Shown here: positions 44,336-53,044 of the stretch, piece by piece
Layout: each line of letters opens with the position of its first letter
Numbering within the stretch: position 1 is the first letter of the stretch
Assembly: GCF_017848315.1 (NCBI RefSeq)
Contig: NZ_JAFKEC010000012.1
Span: 46,875-110,874 of the forward strand
Reading direction: 5' to 3'
Length of the DNA: 64,000 bases
From: Pseudomonas palmensis
Lineage (GTDB): Bacteria > Pseudomonadota > Gammaproteobacteria > Pseudomonadales > Pseudomonadaceae
The notes under the pieces: generated by a model
Told to the model about the DNA's origin: nothing
Seen by the model: only the letters and a program-made list of their open reading frames with translations
Databases searched by the model: none
Made by a program: the position numbers and the translations under genes

Positions 44336-44857
44336 AGCACTAGGCGGTTTGAATTACGTTACGCTCGGGTAGATTTGCTAACTGTAAGTGGGATTGTTGG
44401 GATAAATTCCTCTGTAGTAGATCTAGTTAGATGATTGCGTTTTACGCGGCCGCTTGTGAAGTAGAGGCGGTCGGCGAGTTGTAAGGCTTGAGATCAGCAT
44501 GGGCACAGTTGACATTGCATTGAGCTACCGTAACATACTTAGTTCTCCGCGGGACATACCGACTGGTTTGAAATTAGAGCATGTCTTCGCTATCCATTAT
44601 CAACAGGGTTGCTCATCCCGTATCTTATTGCCTCACTCCTCGCCGCTGATCGAAGCGAGACATGCCCTCAGGGTTATCAAGCACCAGGTTGTGCGGGCGA
44701 ACAATGGACATCGCGGCTTGTTAGTTAGCCAAGACGTATATAGCGGCTTGCCTCATTCGATTACCCCGATGTGCACGCGCCCTCACAATTGCTCTATCAC
44801 CAGCATCGGCGGCACTAAGCGACCCGCACGGCCGGTGCGCTTGGCGCTAACGGTCAT
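44336..44857. other. Non-coding interval after the EamA gene
   Basis: The base composition shifts from AT-rich to GC-rich here. One plus-strand frame is open at 44499-44912, but its protein is not recognisable and it runs into the decayed dehydrogenase, so I do not call it a gene. Confidence 0.35.
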
Positions 44858-45128
44858 CTACACTCCATCCAGCAACATGCGCCGCTGTGGCCGTGCGAAC
44901 CCTTCCGTTTGAAGCTGTCGATGCATAAAGTCACACTTTCACGGGCTCGGCGTCGACGCAGCGTGGCAGCAGGTGACCACCGACAGCGAACGGAGGCTGG
45001 AAGAGTTCGCAGAGGGGCGGTAGCAGGATGAGCCCCGCGTGATGTGCGATTCCGACTCGCTGGCGTACCTGCTTGGGCAACTGCGCGGCAGGAATTTCTC
45101 CGGCAAATCACTAGTGCAGGTTCGCTGA
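44858..45128 (+). pseudogene. Decayed C-terminal tail of an MDR (zinc-type) dehydrogenase
   Basis: Two frames together match the C-terminus of the dehydrogenase at the right edge of this window. The first frame gives PFRLKLSMHKVTL (compare PFTRALSLHEVAL). After a frame change, the second gives HGLGVDAAWQQV, an internal stop, and then SLAYLLGQLRGRNFSGKSLVQV (compare QLAVHLRGLQSRSYSGKGLVRV). The remnant has at least one frameshift and one stop codon, and ends at the TGA at 45126-45128. The N-terminal parts are not recognisable. Confidence 0.6.
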
Positions 45129-45519
45129 TGAATACAAAACGAAAGGGCAGGCGCAAGAAAGTCCCGATCGTCGCAGTGCTGGAGCTCTAACATATTGGAT
45201 GCTCCAAGAGCGCGATATGCTCCGGGTAAAGCCCCGCGGTGGCCGTGAAGTGGGCCGGGACCAGCCGCACCCGCGCTAGGGGGCTCGTTGTCTCCCCAGT
45301 TCTATCCCATGGCTATCTTGGCCGACGTCATTACCCGTACCGGCAGCGAGGACGTGCGGGGCTAAGGCCGCTAGGCCCGCACTCCCCCCGCATCACTAGC
45401 GTCTTGTTGTGGGTAGGCACCGGCGTCGAAGGCAGGCGTTACGAACTGAGCTGACGCGCCGGGTTTTCCTTTCCCGCTCCGTACCGACTTGCCACCGCAT
45501 CAAATAAGGATGTTCTACC
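45129..45519. other. Interval upstream of the tannase gene
   Basis: This holds no supported gene. It should contain the promoter of the tannase cluster, but I could not assign one. A weak AAGGA lies near the tannase start. Confidence 0.35.
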
Positions 45520-47337
45520 ATGCCCCGTATTCTGACAGAGAACGGTTCTTCGCTCGCAACACTTAGGTTGGTCGCGCTCGTCACGGCTGTGGTGTTCGGG
45601 CTTCCCGCCCGCGCTGATCTGACGACCACGACCACGACCAGCGCCGAGCAGCCCGGGACCGGCCCCGTAGCACTCGGTGTGGTCCCAGCCAAGGCAACCT
45701 GTGCTGATCTGGCCGGCGTCGACCTGACCGCCATCGGCGGCGCGGGCAGCACTATCACCGCAGCGATCGAGACCACCACCCAGGCGGGCATTGCCGTCTG
45801 CGCGGTCGAAGGCACGCTCGCCCCGGCGATCAACTTCGCTATGCAGTTACCGACCGCAAGCTAGACGCAGCGCTACCTGCAGATCCGTTGCGGTGGCCTA
45901 TGCGGTAGCATTGCTGGAAACGTCGGCGCCGCCGATGGCTGCGCGCCGCTGAACAGCGGCGGCTTCGTGCTTGCCGCCACCGACATGGGCCACCAGGATC
46001 AGGATGGCTCGTTCGGCCAGAACCCGGTCAAGCGCGCCGACTTCGCCCATCGCGCCCAGCACCTGACCGCTGTCGTGGCCAAGGCGCTGATCGAAGCGTT
46101 CTACGGGCAGCCGCAGAAGTACGCCTATTTCACCGGCTGCTCGGACGGCGGCCGCGAGGCGCTGATCGAGGCGCAGCGCTATCCGGACGACTTCGACGGC
46201 ATCATCGCCGGCGCCGGCGCGCTGAACTTCATGGCGCAGAACGCCGTCTTCCATGCTTGGCAGGCACGCGCCAACACCGGCGCGGACGACAAGCCGATCC
46301 TACTGGCCGATCGCTTGCCTATCCTGCACCGCGCGGTGGTGGATGCCTGCGACGCACTCGACGGGCTGGAGGACGGGCTGATCGCTAACCCGCTGGCCTG
46401 CCGCTTCGACCCGGAGACGGTGCAATGCCCTGCCGACGCGGCGGATACCTCGGCCTGCCTGACAGCGGCCGAGGTGGACGTCGCGCGCAAGTTCTACGCC
46501 GGCCCGCGCGATGCCGCCACCGGCAAGGCACTGACTGCCGGCGGGCCGCAGCCTGGCTCGGAGTTGGCCTGGGCTGGCGTCTACGTGCCGCAGTCGGCTG
46601 ACGATACGATCTTCAGCGAGAAGGTCAGCCTGCCGGTGCTGCGCCACATGGCCTTCGAGACTGATCCGGCGCCCGGGTTCACCCTGGCCGACATGCGATT
46701 CGACCTAGCTACCTTCGACCGGCTGCGCGTACGCCATCGCCTATTCGACGCCACCAATCCCGACCTGTCGGCCTTCGCCGGCAGGGGCGGTAAGCTGATC
46801 GTCTGGCACGGCTGGTCTGATCCGCACATCTCGCCGCTCAACAGCATCGCATACTACACGGCTGTACGGCAGCTCATGGGCGCCGAAGGCACGGACGCCT
46901 TCGCGCGCTTGTATGTCTTGCCCGGCATGTACCACTGCGCCAACGGCGAAGGGCCGCACCTGGTCGACCTGCTCACGCCGATGCTGGCATGGGTCGAGGG
47001 CGGCGTAGCACCGGACTCCATCGAAGCGCGCAGGCCGGCGCAGGCCGCCGCCAGCAACTTCGGTGCGCCGCGCGGCGCGGGCGGCCGCCGCGGCATGGGA
47101 GAGCGCCCAGCTCCGGCGCCCGGTGCGCAGGCCGCCGCACTCGGGCCCACGGTCGCCTCGGCGGGTGCGGTCGAGCGCAGTCGCCCAGTGTATCCATGGC
47201 CCTACGTAGCGGCCTGGGACGGTCAGGGCGATGCCACGCTTGTCACGAGCTATCGACGCGGCCCGGCCATCGATTTCGTCATTCCCGACTGGGCAGGCGC
47301 CGGTTTCTTCATCCCCTACGAACCGGCGGCGCAGTAG
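45520..47337 (+). pseudogene. Tannase/feruloyl esterase, split by one in-frame amber codon
   Basis: One frame of 606 codons encodes a signal peptide (1-31) and then a tannase-family hydrolase. It is interrupted only by TAG at 45862-45864 (codon 115), within MQLPTAS*TQRYLQ. Relatives usually have tryptophan at that position (LPxSxWNGRYLQ), so a single TGG to TAG change explains it. The catalytic parts lie downstream and look intact: GCSDGG (codons 206-211, nucleophile Ser208), the aspartate in WHGWSDPH and the histidine-cysteine in MYHCANG, the CS-D-HC motif. Tannases release gallate from galloyl esters in the periplasm, and the gallate pathway lies about 6 kb away. It is a pseudogene unless the amber is read through. 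Confidence 0.8.
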
Positions 47338-47371
47338 TGCCAGCCGTACCACCACCGTCCCGGAGGCGGAC

Positions 47372-48240
47372 ATGAACCGACTCACTGCCAAGGACTTCGA
47401 CCCCGAGCGGCTGGAACTGTACGACGGTTACGTGCATGAGCGCCTGACCCGGCGCGACTTCCTCGACCTTGCGGCGAAGTTCGCCGTCGGGGGGCTCATA
47501 GTCGCCGCGATCCTGTCTTCGCTGAGCTCGGACTACGAGCTCGCGCAGCAGATCGCTTTCACTGATCCGGAGATCTGCGCCCAGTACATCCGCTATCCTT
47601 CGCCGAACGGCCACGGTGAGGTGCGCGGCTATCTGGTGCGACCGGCCGGGTGCTCGGCGTGGCCGTCGTGCACGAGAACCGCGGCCTGAATCCATACATC
47701 GAAGACGTGGCGCGGCGCCTGGCCAAGGCCGGGTTCCTCGCGACGGAGCCTTACGGTCTGAGTTCGGTCGGCGGCTATCCCGGAAAGGACGACGAAGGTC
47801 GGCGCCTGCAGCAGCAGGTCGATCCGCAAAAGCTTATGAATGATTCCTTTGCCACGATCGAATACCTGCAAGCAAACGAGCTAACCACTGACAAGATCGG
47901 CATCACCGGCTTCTGCTATGGCGGCGGTGTCACCAACGCGGCGGTCGTGGCTTACCCGAAGTCGGCTGAGGCGTTGCCGTTCTACGGCCGTCAGGCCAAG
48001 CCGGAAGACGTACTGCGCATCAAGGCGCCGATGCTGCATTTCGCCGAGATGGACCCGAATGTCAACGCCACCTGGCCGGCCTACGAGGTGTCCCTGAAAG
48101 CGGCCGGCAAGACTTATGAGGCCATGCCTATCCGGGCTAATTACGGCTTTCACAACGACTCTACTCCGCGCTACGAAGAGGTGGCCGCCAAGCTGGCCTG
48201 GGATCGCTCCCTCGCGTGGTTCCAACGTTACCTGAGCTGA
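47372..48240 (+). pseudogene. Dienelactone hydrolase-family protein, frameshifted
   Basis: The N-terminal frame (47372 onward) encodes MNRLTAKDFDPERLELYDGY, a twin-arginine-like RRDFL signal and GEVRGYLVRPAG, then runs out of frame near 47650. The family continues in another frame from about 47650: VAVVHENRGLNPYIEDVARRLAKAGF, the nucleophile in GITGFCYGGG, ALPFYGRQ, and the catalytic Asp and His in AEMDPNVN and YGFHNDST. The two halves join into a YghX-type exported hydrolase of about 290 residues. A small deletion at the junction is likely. The gene lies 34 bases after the tannase, in the same operon. Confidence 0.75.
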
Positions 48241-48433
48241 GTGGTCGTATCGTATCTTCGTGATATTAGTTTTAATGATGTAAAAAATAAAAACATAGGA
48301 TTGGATTTATTTCTGTTTGGCCACCACCATAGTACTCATGCCGAGAGGCTTCGCAGCGAGAAATGCCTCCTGTGTCGCCGCAAAAGCAACAACGAGCCGA
48401 ACGGCTCTACTCATCGATTTCAGGAGTATTTCC
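48241..48433. other. Spacer with an AT-rich patch
   Basis: The first 70 bases are strikingly AT-rich inside this GC-rich cluster. The only functional signal I see is AGGAG before the SRPBCC start. An internal promoter is possible. Confidence 0.3.
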
Positions 48434-48961
48434 ATGACTATGAACGCAATCTACTGGCCCGAAGGCTACGTCCCGGGCTTCACCGAGAACTTCGCTTCCA
48501 ACGAGGTCATCGTCGCCGGCCTGAGCGCCGCCGACGTGTGGCCGCTGCTGGCCGAACCGGCTAAGTGGCCGAGCTACTACGCCAATTCTGCCAACGTGCG
48601 TTTCCACGACGGCAAGGGACCGGTGCTGGCAGACGGCGATCGCTTCTATTTCGAAACCTTCGGCTTCCCGGTCGAGGCGCAATGCAACGAGTACGTCCCG
48701 CCGGCGGCCGGCCAGCCCGGTCGCGTGGCCTGGCACGGCTGGGCCGGCGAAATCGGCGCCGACGACCGCCTGGACGTGCACCACGCTTGGCTGGTCGAAG
48801 ACCTGGACGGCGGCCGCGTGCGCATCCTCACTCAGGAAACTCAGAAGGGCAAACCGGCCGCCGAATTGCACGTCGCCAAGCCCAACCCGATGATCAACGG
48901 ACATCAGGACTGGCTGGATGGCCTGGTGGCCGCTGCTCGCGCTGCCAAGGAGACAAAGTAA
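48434..48961 (+). CDS. SRPBCC-domain protein, cytoplasmic copy
   Basis: This 175-residue START/SRPBCC-fold protein contains SNEVIVAGLSAADVWPLLAEPAKWPSYYANS and WHGWAGEIGADDRLDVHHAWLVED, and ends near MINGHQDWLDGL. Such proteins bind hydrophobic ligands and sometimes catalyse reactions. The start at 48434 has AGGAG and no signal peptide, so it stays in the cytoplasm. About three quarters of its residues match the lipoprotein copy at 49968 by eye. It is translationally coupled to the following dehydrogenase (TAATG). Confidence 0.82.
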   Translation: MTMNAIYWPEGYVPGFTENFASNEVIVAGLSAADVWPLLAEPAKWPSYYANSANVRFHDGKGPVLADGDRFYFETFGFPVEAQCNEYVPPAAGQPGRVAWHGWAGEIGADDRLDVHHAWLVEDLDGGRVRILTQETQKGKPAAELHVAKPNPMINGHQDWLDGLVAAARAAKETK

Positions 48962-49974
48962 TGAAGGCCGTCGTCGTTCGTGCGCCGGGTGGGCTGGATC
49001 GCCTCGAAGTCGGTGAACTGCCCGATCCCGGCCAACCCGGGCCAGGCCAGATCCGCGTCGCCGTGCACGCCACCTCGTTGAACTTCCACGACTTGCTGGT
49101 CGCTAACGGCGGCATTCCCGCTGACGACGGCCGGGTGCTCATGTCCGATGCCGCCGGCGTGGTCGAGGCCGTGGGCGCGGGTGTGAGCGAGTTCAAGCCT
49201 GGTGACCACGTGGTCTCCGGCTTCTTCCCGCAGTGGGCCGACGGCCTGCCGTTCGAGGCTGTCGGCAACTTCCGCGGCACGCCAGGCGATGGCCTCGATG
49301 GCTATGCCACCGAAGTCGCCGTGCGCGCAGCTACCGACTTTACCTTGGCCCCGCGTGGCTGGAGCCATGCCGAGGCGGCTACCATCACCACCGCCGGGCT
49401 TACCGCCTGGCGTGCGCTGGTGGTCGATGGCCGACTCAAGGCCGGCGCCAGTGTGCTGGTGCTGGGCACCGGCGGCGTGTCGATTGCCGCGCTGCAGATC
49501 GCCAAGGCGATGGGCGCACGGGTCATCGTCACCTCGTCCTCCGACGACAAGCTAGAGCGCGCCCGTGCGCTCGGTGCCGATGAACTGATCAACTACCGGC
49601 AGGTGCCCGACTGGGGCAAGCGCGTACTGGAGCTGACCGGCGGCCACGGCGTTGACCACGTAGTCGAGGTCGGCGGGCCGGGCACGCTGGCGCAGTCGAT
49701 CAAGGCCGTGCGCGTCGGCGGCCACATCGCCCTGATCGGCGTGCTGACCGGCCGCGAGGGCGCGTTGCCGGCCGCGGTGCTGATGGCCAAGCAGGCACGC
49801 CTGCAAGGTCTGATCGTCGGCAGCCGCCGCGATCAGCAGAACTACGTGGCGGCGCTGGAGCAGACCGGCATCCGCCCGGTGATCGACCGCAGCTTCCCGC
49901 TGGAGCAACTGGCCGAGGCCTTCCGCTTCCAGGAAAGCGGCGCCCACTTCGGCAAGGTGGTGGTCGAATGGTAA
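48961..49974 (+). CDS. MDR-superfamily NAD(P)-dependent alcohol dehydrogenase
   Basis: This 337-residue enzyme has a GroES-like N-terminal domain (LNFHDLLVANGGIP, then DAAGVVEAVGAGVSEFKPGDHV). Its Rossmann domain contains VLVLGTGGVSIAALQIAKAMGARVIVTSSSDDK. The zinc-binding cysteines and histidine of classical alcohol dehydrogenases are not evident, so it is closer to quinone or enoyl reductases. The start codon shares one base with the preceding stop. It sits between two copies of the same SRPBCC protein, which suggests they act on one substrate. The substrate is unknown. Confidence 0.85.
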   Translation: MKAVVVRAPGGLDRLEVGELPDPGQPGPGQIRVAVHATSLNFHDLLVANGGIPADDGRVLMSDAAGVVEAVGAGVSEFKPGDHVVSGFFPQWADGLPFEAVGNFRGTPGDGLDGYATEVAVRAATDFTLAPRGWSHAEAATITTAGLTAWRALVVDGRLKAGASVLVLGTGGVSIAALQIAKAMGARVIVTSSSDDKLERARALGADELINYRQVPDWGKRVLELTGGHGVDHVVEVGGPGTLAQSIKAVRVGGHIALIGVLTGREGALPAAVLMAKQARLQGLIVGSRRDQQNYVAALEQTGIRPVIDRSFPLEQLAEAFRFQESGAHFGKVVVEW

Positions 49975-50612
49975 GGCTCGATTTGAAACGCCCAAGTGCT
50001 TTCCTGGCCGGGCTGATCGCGGCCCTGGCCGTCACGCTCATGCCAGGCTGTGCGGCGCCGCACAGTACCGGCGATGCCGTTGCCACGGGCATGCAGAACG
50101 CCATCGTCTGGCCCGAAGGCTATCTGCCCGGTACCACGAACAACTTCGTCTCCAATGAAGTGATCGTCGCCGGGCTTCGCGCGGCCGACGTGTGGCCGCT
50201 GCTGGCCGACGCGACGAAGTGGCCGAGCTACTACGCCAACTCGGCCGACGTGCGCTTCTACGACGGCAAAGGCCCGGTGTTGGCCGATGGCGACAGCTTC
50301 TTCTTCAAGACCTTCGGCTTCCCGGTCGAGGCGCAGGTCACCGAATACGTGCCCCCCGCCAACGGCCAGCCGGGCCGGGTGGCCTGGCACGGCTGGGCTG
50401 GTGAGGAAAGCAGCGCCGAGCGGCTCGACGTGATCCACGCCTGGCTGGTCGAGGATCTGCCCGGCGGCCGCGTGCGCGTGCTCACGCAGGAAAGCCAGAA
50501 AGGCAAGCCGGCGCAGGAGCTAGCCGCCAGCAAGCCAAACATCATGATAAACGGCCATCAGGATTGGTTGATAGGTCTGGTCGATGCCGCTCGCAAAAAC
50601 AAGGCAAGGTGA
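49968..50612 (+). CDS. SRPBCC-domain protein, lipoprotein copy
   Basis: This 214-residue paralogue of the protein at 48434 has an added N-terminal lipoprotein signal (AFLAGLIAALAVTLMPGC, lipobox MPGC). The SRPBCC domain follows: SNEVIVAGLRAADVWPLLAD, WHGWAGEESSAERLDVIHAWLVED and NIMINGHQDWLIGL. The mature protein should be anchored in the envelope. It starts inside the end of the dehydrogenase gene (seven-base overlap). The two copies flank the dehydrogenase and probably act in different compartments. Confidence 0.83.
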   Translation: MVRLDLKRPSAFLAGLIAALAVTLMPGCAAPHSTGDAVATGMQNAIVWPEGYLPGTTNNFVSNEVIVAGLRAADVWPLLADATKWPSYYANSADVRFYDGKGPVLADGDSFFFKTFGFPVEAQVTEYVPPANGQPGRVAWHGWAGEESSAERLDVIHAWLVEDLPGGRVRVLTQESQKGKPAQELAASKPNIMINGHQDWLIGLVDAARKNKAR

Positions 50613-50754
50613 CGATTACCCGCATTCTGTGCCCAGTAGTGCTTGTCTGGCTGCACGCCAAGAAACTGGCCGGGCTATTTAGCGTGATCCCGGTTCGATG
50701 CCTGGACGGGAATGCCCTCGCATCGCCCATCCATATAGACCAAAGGAAAACATT

Positions 50755-51618
50755 ATGAGCAAGATTGCCGTATTGGGCCTGGGCGCGATGGGATCGCGCA
50801 TGGCCGCCAGCCTGATCAAGGCTGGCCATCAGGTGACCGTCTGGAATCGCAGCCCTGCCGCAGTCGAGGCGCTGGCCGCCGCCGGTGCCATGGCAGCCGC
50901 CACGCCCAGGGCCGCAGCGGACGGCGCCGAGTTCGTGATCGCGATGGTGCGCGACGACGAGGCCTCGCGCGACGTCTGGCTCGATGCCGAGCGTGGCGCG
51001 CTGAAAGGCATGGCCGAGGGCGCGATCGCCATCGAGAGTTCGACGCTGACTCCGCGATGGGTGCGCGAGCTGGGCCAGCAGGCCGTCGCGCGTGGCACTG
51101 CATTGCTGGAGGCGCCGGTATCCGGCTCGCGTCCGCAGGCCGAGGCCGGTCAACTGGTCTACTTGGCCGGCGGCGACGCGCAGGTGCTGGAGCGCGCCCG
51201 TCCGGTGCTGGCCGCCATGGGCTCGGCCGTGCATCATGTCGGCGCGCTGGGAGACGGCGCGCTGACCAAGCTGGCCACCAACGCCCTGCTGGGCATCCAG
51301 GTCACCGCGCTGGCCGAGATCATCGGCCTGCTGCGGCGCAACGGCGTCAACGTGCAGAGGGCACTGGGCGCCATCTCCGGCACCTCGGTCTGGGCGCCGG
51401 TGGCGCACTATCTCGCCGGTAGCATGGTGGCCGGCAACTTCGCCCCACAGTTCCCGATCGAGCTGATCGAGAAGGACTTCGGCTACACCCTGCAGGCGGC
51501 TGTATCGACGCAGGCGGCGCCGACCATCGCTGCGGCGCAGGGCGTATTCCAGCAGGCCATCGCGCGCGGACTGGCCGGGCAGAACATGACCGGGGTAGTG
51601 CGCCTTTTCACGGAGTAG
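50755..51618 (+). CDS. Beta-hydroxyacid dehydrogenase family oxidoreductase
   Basis: This 287-residue NAD(P)-dependent enzyme begins MSKIAVLGLGAMGSRMAASLIKAGHQVTVWNRSP, the dinucleotide-binding fold of the 3-hydroxyisobutyrate dehydrogenase/6PGDH family. LLEAPVSGSRPQAEAGQLV is the family's substrate loop, and GALTKLATNALLG carries the catalytic lysine. The C-terminal helical domain is complete. AAGGAA precedes the ATG. It closes the plus-strand cluster and converges on the LysR gene. The exact substrate is unknown; imine reductases share this scaffold. Confidence 0.85.
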   Translation: MSKIAVLGLGAMGSRMAASLIKAGHQVTVWNRSPAAVEALAAAGAMAAATPRAAADGAEFVIAMVRDDEASRDVWLDAERGALKGMAEGAIAIESSTLTPRWVRELGQQAVARGTALLEAPVSGSRPQAEAGQLVYLAGGDAQVLERARPVLAAMGSAVHHVGALGDGALTKLATNALLGIQVTALAEIIGLLRRNGVNVQRALGAISGTSVWAPVAHYLAGSMVAGNFAPQFPIELIEKDFGYTLQAAVSTQAAPTIAAAQGVFQQAIARGLAGQNMTGVVRLFTE

Positions 51619-51692
51619 GCGCCGGCGTGGCTCGCACAGGGCAATACCAGGTGCGTTCCAACGCTCTGTCCGTCCCAAGCGGCCCTGGACGT

Positions 51693-52604
51693 TCAAGCCC
51701 TTCGGTCGGCGCACGTCTGGAACATTAGTTCGCGCAGCCAGCGATGGGCCGCGTCCCGATGCGTGCGTTCGTGCCAGGCAGCGACCTTGGTGAAACCGGG
51801 CACCTCAATGGGCGGATCGAACACCGCCAACCCAGCCATGCCGGCGACCAGCCGACTCGGCAAGATCGCCACCATATCGCTGGCTCGCAGGATCTCGGGA
51901 AGGATCAGGAAGCTTTTTACCGACAGCGTAACCTTCCTCTGCTTGCCCAGCTTCTCGAGCGCCTCATCGGTCACGCCACGGAACCCGCCGCCTGTATACG
52001 AAACAAGTGCATGATCCAATGCGCACAACTGGTTGACCGTCAGACGCTTATGCCCGTCCATGGCGGGGTGCCCTTCGCGCAGCACACAGACATAGTTTTC
52101 CTCGAACAGGTTCCGGGCATGCAGACCAGGAGGAGTGCTCTCGGGGGTCACCAAGGCCAAGTCGATATCACCGCATTCGAGTTGCGCCCGCACCTGTTTG
52201 TCATCGACCGGCAGAAGAGCGACTTGGACGTGTGGTGCTTGCAACTTGAGAGCAGTCAGGAGCGGCAGCGCGACGGCACGCAGCGCGTAATCGGTCGCTG
52301 CGATGGTAAACGTTAGTTGCGCGGTCGAGGGGTCAAAGACTGGCGGCTGGAGCAAGGCACCGATTTCGCTGATGACCTGCTTGAGCCGGGCTCTCAGTTC
52401 CAGGGCGCGCTGCGTCGGTACGACCCCGCGCTGCGCACGCACGAACAAGGGGTCTTCGAAGTTCTCGCGCAGCCGTGTCAGCATGCCGCTCATTGCCGGC
52501 TGAGTCACGCCAAGGCGGGTGGCCGCGCGAGTCACATTGCATTCGTCTAGCAATGCGTCCAAGGCCTTGAGCAGATTGAGATCCAGTGTTCTGATATCTT
52601 TCAT
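51693..52604 (-). CDS. LysR-family regulator next to the tannase cluster
   Basis: This 303-residue regulator has an N-terminal HTH (LNLLKALDALLDECNVTRAATRLGVTQPAMSGMLTRLRENFEDPLFVRAQRGVVPT) and an effector domain of NodD/NahR-like character (LPVDDKQVRAQLECGDIDLALVTPE). That subgroup often senses aromatic compounds. A 9-bp perfect inverted repeat lies just upstream of its start, consistent with autoregulation. No Shine-Dalgarno is obvious. It converges on the oxidoreductase gene and is the only regulator beside the tannase cluster. Confidence 0.87.
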   Translation of the reverse strand: MKDIRTLDLNLLKALDALLDECNVTRAATRLGVTQPAMSGMLTRLRENFEDPLFVRAQRGVVPTQRALELRARLKQVISEIGALLQPPVFDPSTAQLTFTIAATDYALRAVALPLLTALKLQAPHVQVALLPVDDKQVRAQLECGDIDLALVTPESTPPGLHARNLFEENYVCVLREGHPAMDGHKRLTVNQLCALDHALVSYTGGGFRGVTDEALEKLGKQRKVTLSVKSFLILPEILRASDMVAILPSRLVAGMAGLAVFDPPIEVPGFTKVAAWHERTHRDAAHRWLRELMFQTCADRRA

Positions 52605-52612
52605 GCTTATGC

Positions 52613-52643
52613 ATATAAGTTGGTAAAATGACCTAACTTATAT
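52613..52643. promoter_or_regulatory. LysR-type operator with 9-bp perfect arms
   Basis: ATATAAGTT (52613-52621) and AACTTATAT (52635-52643) are perfect inverted arms separated by 13 bases. They lie 9 to 39 bases upstream of the LysR start. This is a LysR-box layout and overlaps the regulator's own promoter region. Confidence 0.6.
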
Positions 52644-53044
52644 CTCCATGCTGCCTTTCAGATCAAGTATGACTTTTAAGAACTGAAATAGGGGAAGGGC
52701 ACGCAACGGCCTTAAGAAGCTTCTCCCTCTTGCTGATTCGTGCCGCCGCTGTTGAACGCCCATTTTGCACGCGCAGCGAAAACTGCGTGTCGAGAATTGC
52801 TTTCTTACTGCGCCACACGAGAGCAGCATGATGATCAGAGAGGATACTTGTTCATTTCATCTGGACGCAGTTCACCTCCGACGAGGGCGTACCGACTTAT
52901 CCTACGCACGGCCTTGAATTTGCGCCGCCTTGGCAAGGTCCGCGGCATGGATGCAGCGGTCATTGGACGCCACTGGTATTTGTGTTTTTTCATCGGGAGA
53001 AGCCGAGCGCACAATTTTGCTGCACAAAATCCATGTGCTTAGCA
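52644..53044. other. Interval between the LysR gene and the gal cluster
   Basis: I find no gene or repeat here. It marks the change from the acquired GC-rich cluster to the gal genes. Confidence 0.35.
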
